A DNA stretch of 64,000 nt from Costus lasius (taxonomy: Eukaryota > Streptophyta > Magnoliopsida > Zingiberales > Costaceae), in assembly GCA_027563935.2 (NCBI GenBank), contig CM050454.1:50124596-50188595 (forward strand), in the 5' to 3' direction. The position numbers were made by a program, and so were the translations under genes. This document shows positions 19,682 through 32,508 of this stretch, piece by piece. A model generated the notes under the pieces. That model was not told the DNA's origin. It did no database searches and saw nothing but the letters and a program-made list of their open reading frames with translations. Numbering within the stretch: position 1 is the stretch's first letter; each line of letters opens with the position of its first letter.

Positions 19682-22600
19682 CTAGAGGTTGAGGAATCTT
19701 AACCCCATATCTCTAGCGTGACCATCATGCTTCTGCTGCGCCAAAGCCTTGGTCAATGGGTCTGCCAGATTGTTCTCTGTGTCAACTCTGCTAATCTTGA
19801 CATCACCTCTTTCAATGATCTCTCTGATCAGGTGAAATCTTCTGAGTATGTGTTTGGATCTTTGATGAGACCGTGGTTCCTTGGCTTGTGCAATTGCTCC
19901 ATTGTTGTCACAGTAGAGTTCAATGGGATCCATTGCACTAGGGACCACCTGAAGATCAGATATGAACTTCCTTATCCAAACGGCTTCCTTGGCTGCCTCA
20001 GAAGCGGCCACATACTCTGCCTCGGTTGTAGAATCTGCTATGGTGGATTGCTTGAAGCTCTTCCAGCATACAGCGCCTCCATATATCTTGAACACATAGC
20101 CGGCCTGCGATCTAAAGTCGTCAGGGTCAGACTGGAATGATGCATCAGTATAGCCCTGCACACTGAGCTCTTCCTGTCCCCCATAGACCAAGAACAAATC
20201 CTTAGTTCTCCTCAGATACTTTAGGATGTTCTTTACAGCCACCTAGTGCTGCAGACCTGGATTGGATTGGTATCGGCTAGTTATGCTTACAGCATATGCC
20301 ACGTCTGGTCTAGTACACAACATTGCATACATGATCGATCCTACTGCCGAAGCATAAGGAATTCGACTCATGTTATCCCTCTCAGCCTGTGTTGTAGGAC
20401 ACTGGCTCTTTGAGAGAGTAAGGCCATGTCTTACTGGAAGGTATCCTTTCTTGGATTGCTCCAAGTTAAACCTCTCCAGGACCTTATCAATGTAGGTACT
20501 CTATCAATGTAGGTACTCTGACTAAGGGCCAGGAGCCTCTTGGATCTTTCTCGGTAGATCCTCACGCCTAGAATATAGGCGGCCTCCCCTAAGTCTTTCA
20601 TCTCAAAACACTTCCCCAACCATGTCTTCACAGCTTGAAGACTAGGGATGTCGTTTCCGATGAGCAGTATGTCATCGACATACAAGACCAGAAAAATCAC
20701 CAAGCTCCCACTGAATTTTCTATATACATAGGCGTCATCTTCACTTTTGATAAAGCCATAATCTCTCACAGCTTCATCAAATCGAAGATTCCAACTTCGA
20801 GATGCTTGCTTTAATCCATAAATGGATCTCTTTAGCCTGCAGACCTTACTAGCCTCTGCAGGATGGATGAAACCATAAGGTTGTGTCATGTACACATCCT
20901 CAGTCAGCTTCCCATTAAGGAACGCTGTCTTCACATCCATCTTCCATATCTCATAGTCATGATATGCAGCTATAGCAAGCAGAATCCGAATGGACTTGAT
21001 CATGGCAACTGGCGAGAAGGTTTCATCATAGTCCACCCCGTGGACTTGTTTAAAACCTTTAGCCACTAGTCTACCCTTATAGGTAACTATATTGCCATCC
21101 ATGTCTGTCTTCTTCTTGAAGACCCATTTACACCCTATGGGTTTTACCCCATCAGGCAGCTCAACCAAATCCCAGACTTGGTTAGCCGACATGGAATCCA
21201 TCTCGGATCGCATGGCGTCAAGCCATCTCTCTGAGTCCGGTCCACTGACCGCCTCATCATAGGTTCTGGGTTCATCCTCAATGATGAAAATTCCATCGTG
21301 TTGAGTCGGCAGCGACCCGTACCTCTCAGGTGCACGACGAATCCTCCCAGACCTACGTGGGACCTGTGTCTGAGCCTCAGGTTGTATAACAACTAGTGCA
21401 GATGGCTCAGATTCCATCTCTTTGTCTTGTGGTTGCACTTGGACCTCATCCAAGTCAAACTCCCTCCCACTAACTTCTTTCATAAGAAATTCTTTCTCTA
21501 GAAAGACAGCACTCCGAGCAACAAAAACTTTGTTCTCGGTTGGGACATAGAAGTAGTATCCTTTAGTTTCCTTCGGATACCCCACAAATACACACTTATC
21601 AGATCTAGGTTCTAGCTTGCTAGAATCCTGACGTTTGACATAAGCCTCACATCCCCAGATCCTGATAAACGTGAGATTAGGGCGTCTCCCACTCCATATC
21701 TCGTATGGTATTTTGGAGACACTCTTAGATGGAACATTATTCAGTATCAGAGAACCTGTCTCAAGTGCATGCCCCCAAAATGTGGGAGGTAGAGTTGCAT
21801 GACTCATCATAGATCGAACCATATCCAATAAAGTTCAATTTCTCCTTTCAGACACACCATTCCATTGAGGTGTTCCAGGAGGAGTGAGTTGGGATATGAT
21901 CCCAGACTCTCTCAGATAGTCAAAGAACTCTCCACTCAGGTATTCTCCACCTCGATCTGATCGAAGAGCTTTAATGGATCTTCCAAGCTAGTTCTCTACT
22001 TCATTCTTGAACTCTTTGAATTTCTCAAAGGACTCAGATTTATGTCTCATTAGGTAGACATATCCATACCTACTGAAGTCATCAGTGAAGGTAATGAAGT
22101 AGTTGTACCCTCTTCTGGCTTGTTTATTGAAAGGCCCACACACATCAGTATGTATGAGATCCAATAAACCTCCTGCCCTCTCACCAATCTTGGTGAAGGG
22201 TACCTTTGTCATTTTCCCTAATAAACAAGGTTCACAGGTATCAAATTCCTCCAAGGAACTTGAATCTAACAATCCATTTGCATGGAGTTGTTGGATGCGA
22301 TTTTTGTTTATATGGGCTAATCGACAGTGCCATAGGAAAGCACCAACTGAACCACTCAGTTTGGTCCTTTTATTACTTATGTTACAGATAGAACTTTCCA
22401 TATCCAAGATATACAGACCATTGCACAAAGTACCCTTCCCATAGAACATATTTGCAAATGAAAAAGAACAAGAGTTCTTATTTATTTCAAACTTAAATCA
22501 CTTCTTTGCTAAGCAAGGAATGGATACAATGTTCTTAGTAAGTGAAGGTACACAAAAGCAATTATCTAGTTCTAATAGAAGTCCAGAAGGCAAGGAGAGA

Positions 22601-23619
22601 GTCAAGACGCCTACAGCAACAGCAGCAACCTGTGCCCCATTTCCAACGCGTAGGTCAATCTCTCCAGGTCGCACCGATCTACTTTTCTTGAGCCCCTGCA
22701 TATTTGTACAAATATGAGCTCCACATGCGGTATCCAATACCCATGACTTAGAAGTAGAAAGATTAACTTCTATAAAATAGATACCTGAGCTAGAAGTTAA
22801 GGCCAAGCCCTTCTTCTCCTCATTCTGAAGCTGCTTGCAGTCCCTTCTCCAGTGACCCTGCTCGCCACAGTGAAAACACCTCTGGTCCTTTGACTTCTTT
22901 GCCTTTTTCTTCAGTGCTTTGGTAGGACCTTTGGCACTGCCCTTAGCACGTGCCTTACCCTTCTTCTTTATCTTCTTGGTCGCAGGGACCAAAAGAACAG
23001 AATTTGGTTTGGTCTTACCCATTTCACGCTCGGCTGTTTGGAGCATATTCATCAATTCCTCCCATGTGCACTCAATCCGGTTCATGTTGAAGTTAATAAT
23101 AAACGGACTGAAGCTAGGGGGCAGGGAATGCAGAATAAGATCCACAACCAGCTCATTGTCTATGGCATGACCCAGTCTTCTGAGATGATCCACATTCCCA
23201 ATGAGCTTGAGAACATGGGGTCTCACTGGTGCACCCTCAGACAACTTACACCGAAAAACTGCTTTGGCGGTGTCAAATCTTTCAGTTCTAGCCTGAGCCT
23301 CGAACATCTGTTTCAGGTGAGTGATCATCTGAAAAGCGTTCTGCTCCTCATATTGCACCTGCAGTTCAGGTGCCATGCTGGCTAGCATAAGACATGCAAC
23401 CTCCAAAGAGTCATCCTGATGCTTTCTATAAGCATCTCTATCTGCCATTCGGGCATTAGGCGCAGGAGCCGCAGGAAGAGCCTGTTCAAGGACATACAGC
23501 TTCTTCTCGAGCATGAGGACTATCCTCAAGTTCCGATGCCAGTCCATAAAGTTAGTTCCAACTAACTTATCCTTATCAAGGAGTGATCGCAGTGATAATC
23601 CGCCAGTGTTCGTAGCCAT
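19682..23619 (-). pseudogene. Copia B1 gag-pol, multiply disrupted
   Basis: It starts with ATG at 23619 (MATNTGGLSLRSLL). Gag has a regular CCHC knuckle (CFHCGEQGHWRRDC) near 22880, followed by protease DTACG near 22730, pre-integrase zinc region, integrase core, RT with YVDD near 20670 and RNase H to 19682. Lesions: TGA at 22498-22500, TAG at 21988-21990, TGA at 21835-21837, a 17-bp tandem duplication at 20486-20519 that shifts the frame, and TAG at 20243-20245. Each stop aligns with a sense codon in B2 or the A copies, so they arose by point changes. The frame before and after the duplication differs by two bases, as expected. Confidence 0.92.
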
Positions 23620-25264
23620 TATTCTACAACACCCAAGAAAAACAGATTAGTACTACTTCGAATCATTTAAACTGGACTTGTTTTAAATGATTACTGCTCC
23701 CACTATTTTAAATTCGAATTGACAACCCACAAAGTCAATCGGGAAGTTTAAGACTTCCTAGTGAGATGGGATCCTTATTTCACATGAGGCTTTGCGTCCC
23801 ACGAGGGTGGGATGAGATGCACAAAGTAACTCATGTTTCCTAAGGTGGGCGCGCCGGCCGGTTGCTCCAAGCAACTCCCCTTGTTGAGACAGTCTTGGGC
23901 ATTTCATGTCCAGCGAGGGCTGGATATAACATGAAACCCTAACCTCTCAACGATGCCTCTAGACTTTCACTATGTGCCCAGTACATGTGAATTTCTAGTC
24001 AAGTCCATTCCTAACCGTTTATGCCCAGGGCCAATGAGTTTCCTTGCGAAGGCACGCCCAGGTTAAAACTGGACTGGGGAAACCATTGTCACCACACACT
24101 TTCTAAAGATAAGTGGGTGTGTCCCACGAGGGTGGGAACCAGTTCACAACTCCACTGATCGATAGCTTAGTGAGGGCTACGCGTTAGAAGGCTTCTAGAC
24201 TTGATATTTTATGAGGGTTTTTAAGGTCTCATCAGTTTTATCTTATGTCTAACAATACAGGCATGCAATCCTATAGTGATAACATAATGATAAAACATCA
24301 CAGGCATGCTTTTAGCAGATAAGGAAAGCAGTAAAAGATGATGTGATCAAAGCCCTTTCAAGATATTGAACCAACCCATGCCAAAGGAGGTTCAACTCTT
24401 GACATAGGACTCAAGCCCCTAAGAAAGACCTATCCTAGCCGCCCTCTATCTTGGTCTTCATGGTTGGCTCCAAGGTCCTTCCTTCATGGCTTAGCTCTCA
24501 AACCTTAAGGGTAGACTTCAAAGGTTCGGCCAATGCCATGATCTTCCTCCAAGGAGAATGCGCCACAATGAAAGATGTCAAGTTAGCTAGCTCTCAAACC
24601 AAAGGGTTCGGCCATGCCTAACTTGTGCCATCAAGCAAGCTTGCGCCTTTTCCTTGATGCTTGTTGCGCCACCATGCAAGGTGCGCCAACTTCATGCATG
24701 CGCCAAGCTTCAAGTACATGCGCTTCCCTAGTCTTCTTAAAAGCAAAAGGAAAAGCGGCACGCAGGCCTCACGAGGATACAACACAGGCATGCAAAGGGG
24801 GGCTTGACTAATGATCACAACATTATGCACAATCAAGGTATTTACTCATGCAATTCTACATGCTCATGAAAAACATAAAATCTGAAATTTTACTTTTTCA
24901 TTAAAACTAGTTTCTTTTTCTCCTCTTCTTCTCACAAATCTTTTGGTTAATTGCGATTTATTTTTCAAGATGATTTCAGAGATCCCTTCGGCTGGCAATT
25001 TTGTCAGATCAAGAGACTTGGCCAGTCCGAAGACACAATGCCCGTCCTACTTGACAAAACTACGTGCGCCTTTGATCTTTAAATCAGACAAGAAAAATAG
25101 TCCAAAAATCCAAAAGAGATTGAGAGGATGATAGAAACAAGAAACCCTAATTTTTTCCTACTTAGAAAAAATTGTTTGCCATGCATCATGCTATTTTCGA
25201 AAATAGAGATATGGCATGTGAGCATGAAAGAAAAGCATAAAACTTCGTTCGAGTCTTGCAAGTC
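23620..25264 (-). promoter_or_regulatory. B1 5' leader with three bulged hairpins
   Basis: In RNA sense the three hairpins are: Ha at about 24149-24117 with inner stem TCCCAC/GTGGGA; Hb at 23936-23902 with outer stem TTTCATG/CATGAAA, 5' bulge TTATA and inner stem TCCAGC/GCTGGA; Hc at 23826-23790 with outer stem CTTTGTG/CGCAAAG, 5' bulge CATCTCA and inner stem TCCCAC/GTGGGA. All three loops are CCTC. They sit in the same order and place as those of family A but have different stem sequences. The upstream part (about 24360-25264) shows no structure I can name. Confidence 0.6.
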
Positions 25265-25276
25265 CCTCTGATACCA
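25265..25276 (-). promoter_or_regulatory. B1 primer binding site
   Basis: The minus strand reads TGGTATCAGAGG, one base after the end of LTR2; iMet tRNA type. Confidence 0.9.
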
Positions 25277-25277
25277 C

Positions 25278-27162
25278 TGTTGGGAAACCCCGGGGATATT
25301 TTACAATTTTTCAGAGACACATACATACATTGCACAGCGGAAGAATGTCCCCGAAATAGGTCGGTCCCAAAAAACCCAGTGAAGATCGCATGCAAGGGGG
25401 TCGACACGATGAGTTAGAAAATACCTCAGAGCAAGATGAGGTCGATGTCGTGATAGGCGCCCAAGTGTGCGCCCTCTGCAGTCTCACACACACGGATGCC
25501 TCGAGTCGTCTTCTTCCACGCCCGGTGCTAGCCTCGGGAAGAAGATCCAAGCCTTAGGGAGATGCTCCAACCACCTTGCGCCACTAAGAGAGAAAGATGC
25601 GCCAAGTGGTAAGGAAGGAGAAGATTGCGGCCACTTGATGGAAGAGGAAGAGATTGCGCCCTTGCTCCTTGCTCTCGCTCCCTTCTTATGTTCACGCCTC
25701 CAAGGATGAATCATATAAGAGGGGGTGGCTAGGGTCACATATATAGGGCAAGAGGCGATTAGGGCAAGGGCTAGGATCATGACAAGTGTAGGGCTAGGAT
25801 GAGGAGGTTTGACGCAAGGAAAGTCTCCAAGACTTTACCATAAACTTCATTCAACCTTTCCATAATTGCCCAAGTACCATATCAGCCCAAGACATGCCTT
25901 AAAGGCATTCATACCATCAAGGGAGAAGGGCTAGGCGCAAATTGCTTCCTTAATGAAGCAATTTTGCCACCCTAACCCCATTATGCCCCTTAGGCGCCAA
26001 TGGGGTTGGGTTTCTCCCCATTATACCCTTTTAGCCTCTCTTCTATTCATGAGAACTTGTTATTGGGCTTCATTGGATAATGAGCTAGCCCAAACTTCAT
26101 CCTATGGGTTGATTAAGCATTTGGATCCAATCCAATGCAACCCTAATCCAAGTGTGACCAACCATGGTCAAATACGGGTCAACCTGCCAAAAATGAAGTT
26201 TGGCTCCAATAACATTCTTCCATCTCATCAGGCCCATTGGTGCTGATGAAATCTCCCAATTAGATCCGAGTTATCCAATAACTTGATCATAAGGCTTCTC
26301 AATCAATACGAGAACTCAAGTATCAAGGTGTGCGACCCTGTAGGTTCTTCTGACGCTGGCAGTGCTGACCAAAGGTCACCACAAGCAGTGAGTGGCACCT
26401 AGCAGTGCATCGTTGCTACCCAGGTCATTGGAATGGATATCGACATCGACATCCCCATCATCGCAACTAGGTACAGATGCATTACAGTCTCTTTGCCGAA
26501 CTGATATCCGATTGGACAAGTGTGTCACCACTTGTTTTCATCCAATCACATGGCTATGACTAAAACAGGTTCTCACCTGGGTATGGCCATACACTCTCAG
26601 TCATAGAACCATAGAGGAGCTCCATGGATATCATACTTCCTTAGGGAAGGGGCAAATCCTATGTCTGTCCATTGATCTTCTCATATGGGTCGTGACATGC
26701 TCAATAACAACCGTTATGACCTCCCAGCTACGGCAAGGTGTTAGGTTGTATCAAAGCAAGTCCCTAATCATATAGAATGATCAATGACCTCAAGTCAAGG
26801 GATCAATGCATCTCCTGTCACTTATGAGGATAACTCATGACACCAAGTCATAGCCTCATAGCGGGTCTATCCAGTATATCCCCAATGATATACCCATGTG
26901 TCTGCGTTAGCACCACGTGCCTAACCAGCCCACATACCAGTCTCACAAGTACCATAGCTGTCCCATATCCACTAAGGTACATCGACTGGGGATTATAATT
27001 CGAGCACAGATCCAATCTGTCTCCAGGGACATTATCATGTAAGTACACAATCGCAGGTGTAGTCAAACAATGATAACGACAATGCCAGAATGATATATAA
27101 ATATCAGTGTCAAGTAGTACATAAGTTGACCAAAACTAGGTCCTAGGGCATATACACCAACA
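25278..27162 (-). repeat. Copia B LTR2, mosaic, shared by B1 (5') and B2 (3')
   Basis: 1885 bp. It is the 5' LTR of B1, whose primer site abuts it at 25276, and the 3' LTR of B2, whose polypurine tract abuts it at 27163. From 25278 to about 26420 it follows LTR1 with few differences, while LTR3 is clearly diverged. From about 26499 to 27162 it follows LTR3 against LTR1. The switch lies between these points. Confidence 0.9.
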
Positions 27163-27173
27163 ATCTCCCACTT
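27163..27173 (-). promoter_or_regulatory. B2 polypurine tract
   Basis: AAGTGGGAGAT on the minus strand, directly before LTR2. Confidence 0.8.
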
Positions 27174-28411
27174 GCACTAAGACCTAGAAGTTGAGGAATC
27201 TCAACCCCATATCTCTAGCGTGACCATCATGCTTCTGCTGCGCCAAAGCCTTGGTCAATGGGTCTGCCAGATTGTTCTCTGTGTCTACTCTGCTAATCTT
27301 GACATCACCTCTGTCAATGATCTCTCTGATCAGGTGAAATCTTCTGAGTATGTGTTTAGATCTTTGATGAGACCGTGGTTCCTTGGTTTGTGCAATTGCT
27401 CCATTGTTGTCACAGTAGAGTTCAATGGGATCCATTGCACTAGGTACCACTTGAAGATCACATAAGAACTTCCTTATCCAAACAGCTTCCTTGGCTGCCT
27501 CAGAAGCAGCCACATACTCAGCTTCGGTTGTAGAATCTGCTATGGTGGATTGCTTGAAGCTCTTCCAACATACAGTGCCTCCATTTATCTTGAACACATA
27601 GCCGGCCTGCGATCTAAAGTCGTCAGGGTCAAACTAGAACGATGCGTTAGTATAGCCCTGCATACTGAGCTCTTCCTGTCCCCCATAGACCAAGAACAAA
27701 TCCTTAGTTCTTCTCAGATACTTTAGGATGTTCTTTACAGCCACCCAGTGCTGTAGACCTGGATTGGATTGGTATCGGCTGGTTATGCTCACAGCATATG
27801 CCTCATCTGGTCTAGTACATAACATTGCATACATGATCGATCCTACTGCCGAAGCATAAGGAATTCGACTCATGTCATCCCTCTCAGCCTGTGTTGTAGG
27901 ACACTGGCTCTTTGAGAGAGTAAGGCCATGTATCACTGGAAGGTATCCTTTCTTGGATTGCTCCATGTAGAACCTCTCCAGTACCTTATCAATGTAAGTA
28001 CTTTGACTAAGGGCCAAGAGCCTCTTGGATCTATCCCGGTAGATCCTCACGCCTAGAATATAGGCGGCCTCCCCTAAGTCTTTCATCTCGAAACACTTCC
28101 CCAACCATGTCTTCACAGCTTGAAGACTAGGGATATCGTTTCCGATGAGCAGTATGCCATCAACATACAAGACCAGAAAAATCACCAAACTCCCACTGAA
28201 TTTTCAGTATACACAGGCGTCATCTTCGCTTTTGATAAAGCCATAATCTCTCACGGCCTCATCAAATCGAAGATTCCAACTTCGAGATGCTTGCTTTAAT
28301 CCATAAATGGACCTCTTTAGCCTGCAGACCTTATTAGCCTCTGCAGGATGGATGAAGCCATCAGGTTGTGTCATATACACATCCTCAGTCAGCTTCCCGT
28401 TAAGGAACGCT

Positions 28412-28416
28412 GTTTT
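28412..28416. repeat. Target site duplication GTTTT, left copy
   Basis: Matches 30131-30135 on the other side of the solo LTR. Confidence 0.9.
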
Positions 28417-30130
28417 TGAAGGACCCCTTTCAAGAGGGGGGCGAAACCCTAAACATGCGCATATGAAAAACTTTGTGCATGGGCGGAAAATAGGGCATCA
28501 AGAATCGTATGCATCATATATGATCAACTTAAATCTGTAGATTGAATCATACCATAGCCATTAGTTCGAATGGCGTCTAGGAAGAAGAGAATCGAGTGCT
28601 TCTCCTCCACACGGTGCGCACACAAGGTGATGTAGCCTACTCGTTGTTGATCCTTGTGCTAGCAAGGTTCTCCAAGGGTGCTTGTCGAATGGAAGGAATG
28701 AGAGATCTTGCTTGGCGATCTTCTTCTTCTCCTTGGCGACAACCTTCTTCACCACACGAGAAGCCGTCGAGAGGAAGAGGCAAAAAGGGGCGAGAATAGC
28801 ATGAGTGCGTCGAACGTGAGGTGTGGTAACTATTTTGGAAAATGACTCTTCCAAAAAAAGCAAACCTTCACTTCATGCGTTCATGCATTCATGAACCGTG
28901 CGCTCACTCAAGGCAAACCGCCCAAAGCGCCATGAAGACTTTGAACCATGCGTTCACCCATGTGAACCGGTTCAAGCCATTCAGTTCAACCCAATTTGGC
29001 TCAATAATTCAAATCAAACCAAGCCTTTGTCCAGATCACCTTAAACCCTAAGGTTCAGGATCTGACCGTTCATCTCTTGATGCTCTTGATCTCATCGATC
29101 TAGCATCAACTCTCTCGATCAAAGCTTACCGATCTCAAGCCCTAATCAATCAAACATGATCAGACCAGATCTCACTTACAATCAGAGTTTAAATCCCTTT
29201 AAACTGAACCAAAACAATTCAGTCCACACGATCTGACTTAAGTAAGCCATATCATCAAATTGTGCGACCCTGAGGGTTTCCTTCAAATGTCGGTAACGAT
29301 AACTTACGTTATCACGATCAGTGAGGGGTATCTAGCAACACATCACTGTCTCCCGATATAGAGGAAAGAGTCTTCCAAGACTACACCCAAACCACAGCAC
29401 AAGTGTGAATCAACTCACTAGGCATACATATTTCCTTTGCCACTGGATGTTCTTATTGGACAAGCGTGTCAAGCCTGTAGCTCCAATATGATGAGCATGA
29501 TTAGATCAGATGAACATAGTCACCTGGGTATGGCCATACACTTTCTCAATCATCTCATCCAGGGGGGGCCCCATTAGAACATCACACTCCAATTAAGGAG
29601 ACGGCAATCCTTTATCTATCACTAGTGCCCTAACCTGACTCATGATCATTATCCAAGATAGTTGATAACCATTATGTTTCAAATGATATTGAACTACCTC
29701 AAAACAATGACAATCATCATTTAGAAACACAAGTGATCTCAAGTCAAAGGACATGTGCCACTTGTTGCAATCAAGGATTATTCACATTGTGACAAGCAAT
29801 TGAATATCCTAGTAGGGTCTGTCCAGTACATCCAATGTACCCATGAGTCTACATCTTATTCCATGCTCGAAGCATCCTATAAGATTAGAATACATATTAG
29901 TCTCAATCATATCAGGGCTGTCTCATGTTCACCAAGATATCTCGACTAAGGACATAAAGCATGTCAGCCTAGCTGAACAGCATTGAGACATTATTCAGAA
30001 GTACAATTATTGCAGCAGACAATGTAACAAACTGAATAACAACCATTGCCTTTATAAACATAAGAGTTTATACATGATACTGAAAGAATCCCAAGACCTC
30101 AAACATTAGCCTTAAGGGCATACCCCAACA
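28417..30130 (-). repeat. Solo LTR of copia family A (1714 bp)
   Basis: A single A-type LTR (element-sense start TGTTGGGG at 30130, end CCTTCA at 28417) flanked by GTTTT on both sides and lying in the RT region of B2. No internal region is present, so an A element inserted here and was later reduced by recombination between its two LTRs. Confidence 0.93.
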
Positions 30131-30135
30131 GTTTT
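30131..30135. repeat. Target site duplication GTTTT, right copy
   Basis: Exact match to 28412-28416. Confidence 0.9.
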
Positions 30136-32508
30136 CACATCCATCTGCCATATCTCATAGTCATGATATGTAGCTATAGCAAGCAGAATCCGAATGGATT
30201 TAATCATGGCAACTGGCGAGAAGGTTTCATCTTAGTCCACCCCGTGGACTTGTTTAAATCCTTTAGCCACTAGTCTACCCTTATAGGTAACTATTTTGCC
30301 ATCCAAGTCTGTCTTCTTCTTGAAGACCCATTTACACCCTATGGGTTTTACCCCATCAGGCAGCTCAACCAAATCCCAGACTTGGTTAGCTGACATGGAA
30401 TCCATCTCAGATCTCATGGCGTCAAGCCATTTCTCGGAGTCCGGTCCACTGAACGCCTCATCATAGGTTCTAGGTTCATCCTCAATGATGAAGATCCCAT
30501 CGTGTTGGGTCGGTAGCGACCCATACCTTTCAGGTGCACGACGAATTCTCCCAGACCTACGCGGGACCTGTGTCTGAGCCTCAGGTTGCCTAGCAACTGG
30601 TGCAGGTAGCTTAGATTCCATCTCTTTGTCTTGTGCTTGCACTTGGACCTCATCCAAGTCAAACTTCCTCCCACTAACTTCTTTCATAAGAAATTCTTTC
30701 TCTAGAAAGACAGCACCCCGAGCAACAAAAACTTTGTTCTCGGTTGGGACATAGAAGTAGTATCCTTTAGTTTCCTTAGGATACCCCACAAACACACACT
30801 TATCAGATCTAGGTTCTAGCTTGCTAGAATCCTGACGTTTGACATAAGCCTCACATCCCCAGATCCTGATAAACGTGAGATTAGGGCATCTTCCACTCCA
30901 CACCTCGTATGGTATTTTGGAGACACTCTTAGATGGAACATTATTCAGTATTAGAGAAGCTGTTTCTAGAGCATGCCCCCAGAATGATGAAGGTAGAGTT
31001 GCATGACTCATCATGGATCGAACCATATCCAATAAAGTTCGATTTCTCCTTTCAGACACACCATTCCATTGAGGTGTTCCAGGAGGAGTGAGTTGGGATA
31101 TGATTCCACACTCTCTCAGATAGTCAAAGAACTCACCACTCAGGTATTCTCCACCTCGATCTGATCAAAGAGCTTTAATGGATCTTCCAAGCTGGTTCTC
31201 TACTTCATTCTTGAACTCCTTGAATTTCTCAAAGGATTCAGATTTATGTCTCATTAAGTAGACATAACCATACCTACTGAAGTCATCAATGAAGGTAATG
31301 AAGTAGTGGTACCCTCCTCTGGCTTGTTTATTGAAGGGTCCACACACATCAGTATGTATGAGATCCAATAAACCATCTGCCCTTTCACCAATCTTGGTGA
31401 AGGGCGCCTTTGTCATTTTCCCTAATAAACAGGGTTCACAAGTATCAAATTCCTCTAAGGAACTTGAATCTAACAATCCATTTGCATGGAGTTGTTGGAT
31501 GCGATTCTTGTTTATATGGGCTAATCGACAGTGCCATAGGAAAGCACCAACTGAACCACTCAGTTTGGTCCTTTTATTGCTTATGTTACAAACAGAACTT
31601 TCCATATCCAAGATATACAGACCATTGCATAAAGTACCCTTCCCATAGAACATATTTGCAAATGAAAAAGAACAGGAGTTCTTATTTATTTCAAATTTAA
31701 ATCCTTTCCTTGCCAAGCAAGGAATGGATACAATGTTCTTTGTTAGCGAAGGTACACAAAAGCAATTGTCTAGTTCTAATTGAAGTCCAGAAGGCAAGGA
31801 GAGAGTCAAAATGCCTACAGCAACAGCAGCAACCTGTGCCCCGTTTCCAACGCGTAGGTCAATCTCTCCAAGCCGCACCGATCTACTTTTCTTGAGCCCC
31901 TGCATATTTGTACAAATATGAGCTCCACATGCGGTATCCAATACCCATGACATAGAAGTAGAAAGGTTGACTTCTGTAACATAAATACCTGAGTATGAAG
32001 ACGAAGCCTTGCCTCTCTTCTTCTCATTCTGAAGTCGTACTATGTCCTTTATCATGTGAGGTGGTCCTCCACATGAGTAGCACTTATTATTCCTGACTCT
32101 TTCCATCTTTGTTTTCAATGTATTAGTTAAGCCTTTGGGCTTAACACACTGAATGTCTACTTTAGGAGGGTTGAGCTCAACCAATGCATCAAAGAGCTGC
32201 CTTAGACTAGAAATAATTTCAGAGGCACTCTTAGATTCATATTGCCCTCTTAGCTCGGGCGACATGTTGGTTAGCATCAATTGGGCAACCTCCAAAGTAT
32301 CAGCTTGATGCTTATCTTAAGCATCCTTCTCAGCCGCCGAGGCCAAGCATGGAAGTGGTTCAGGAATTGGCTTCTCAAGGACATATAGCTTCCTCTCGAG
32401 CTTGAGCACAATTCTCAAGTTCATATACCAATCCTTTAAGTTGGATCCAACCAACTTATCCCTTACCAGGGTAGATCGCAGTGACCATCTGCCATTGTTC
32501 ACAGCCAT

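Larger units (their letters stand above)
27184..32508 (-). pseudogene. Copia B2 gag-pol, decayed and interrupted by a solo LTR
   Basis: ATG at 32508 (MAVNNGRWSLRS). One frame runs through to 27184, but it has stops TAA 32317-32319, TGA 31165-31167, TAA 30232-30234, TGA 28204-28206 and TAG 27634-27636. The insertion of the solo LTR plus duplication (1719 bp) happens to be a multiple of three. Gag is shorter than in B1: a block including most of the capsid C-terminal part is missing, and the zinc knuckle is degenerate (CYSCGGPPHMIKDI, last Cys lost). Protease DTACG and the integrase core are still recognisable. The RT catalytic motif reads YVDG instead of YVDD near 28160. B2 is older or more decayed than B1. 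Confidence 0.9.
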
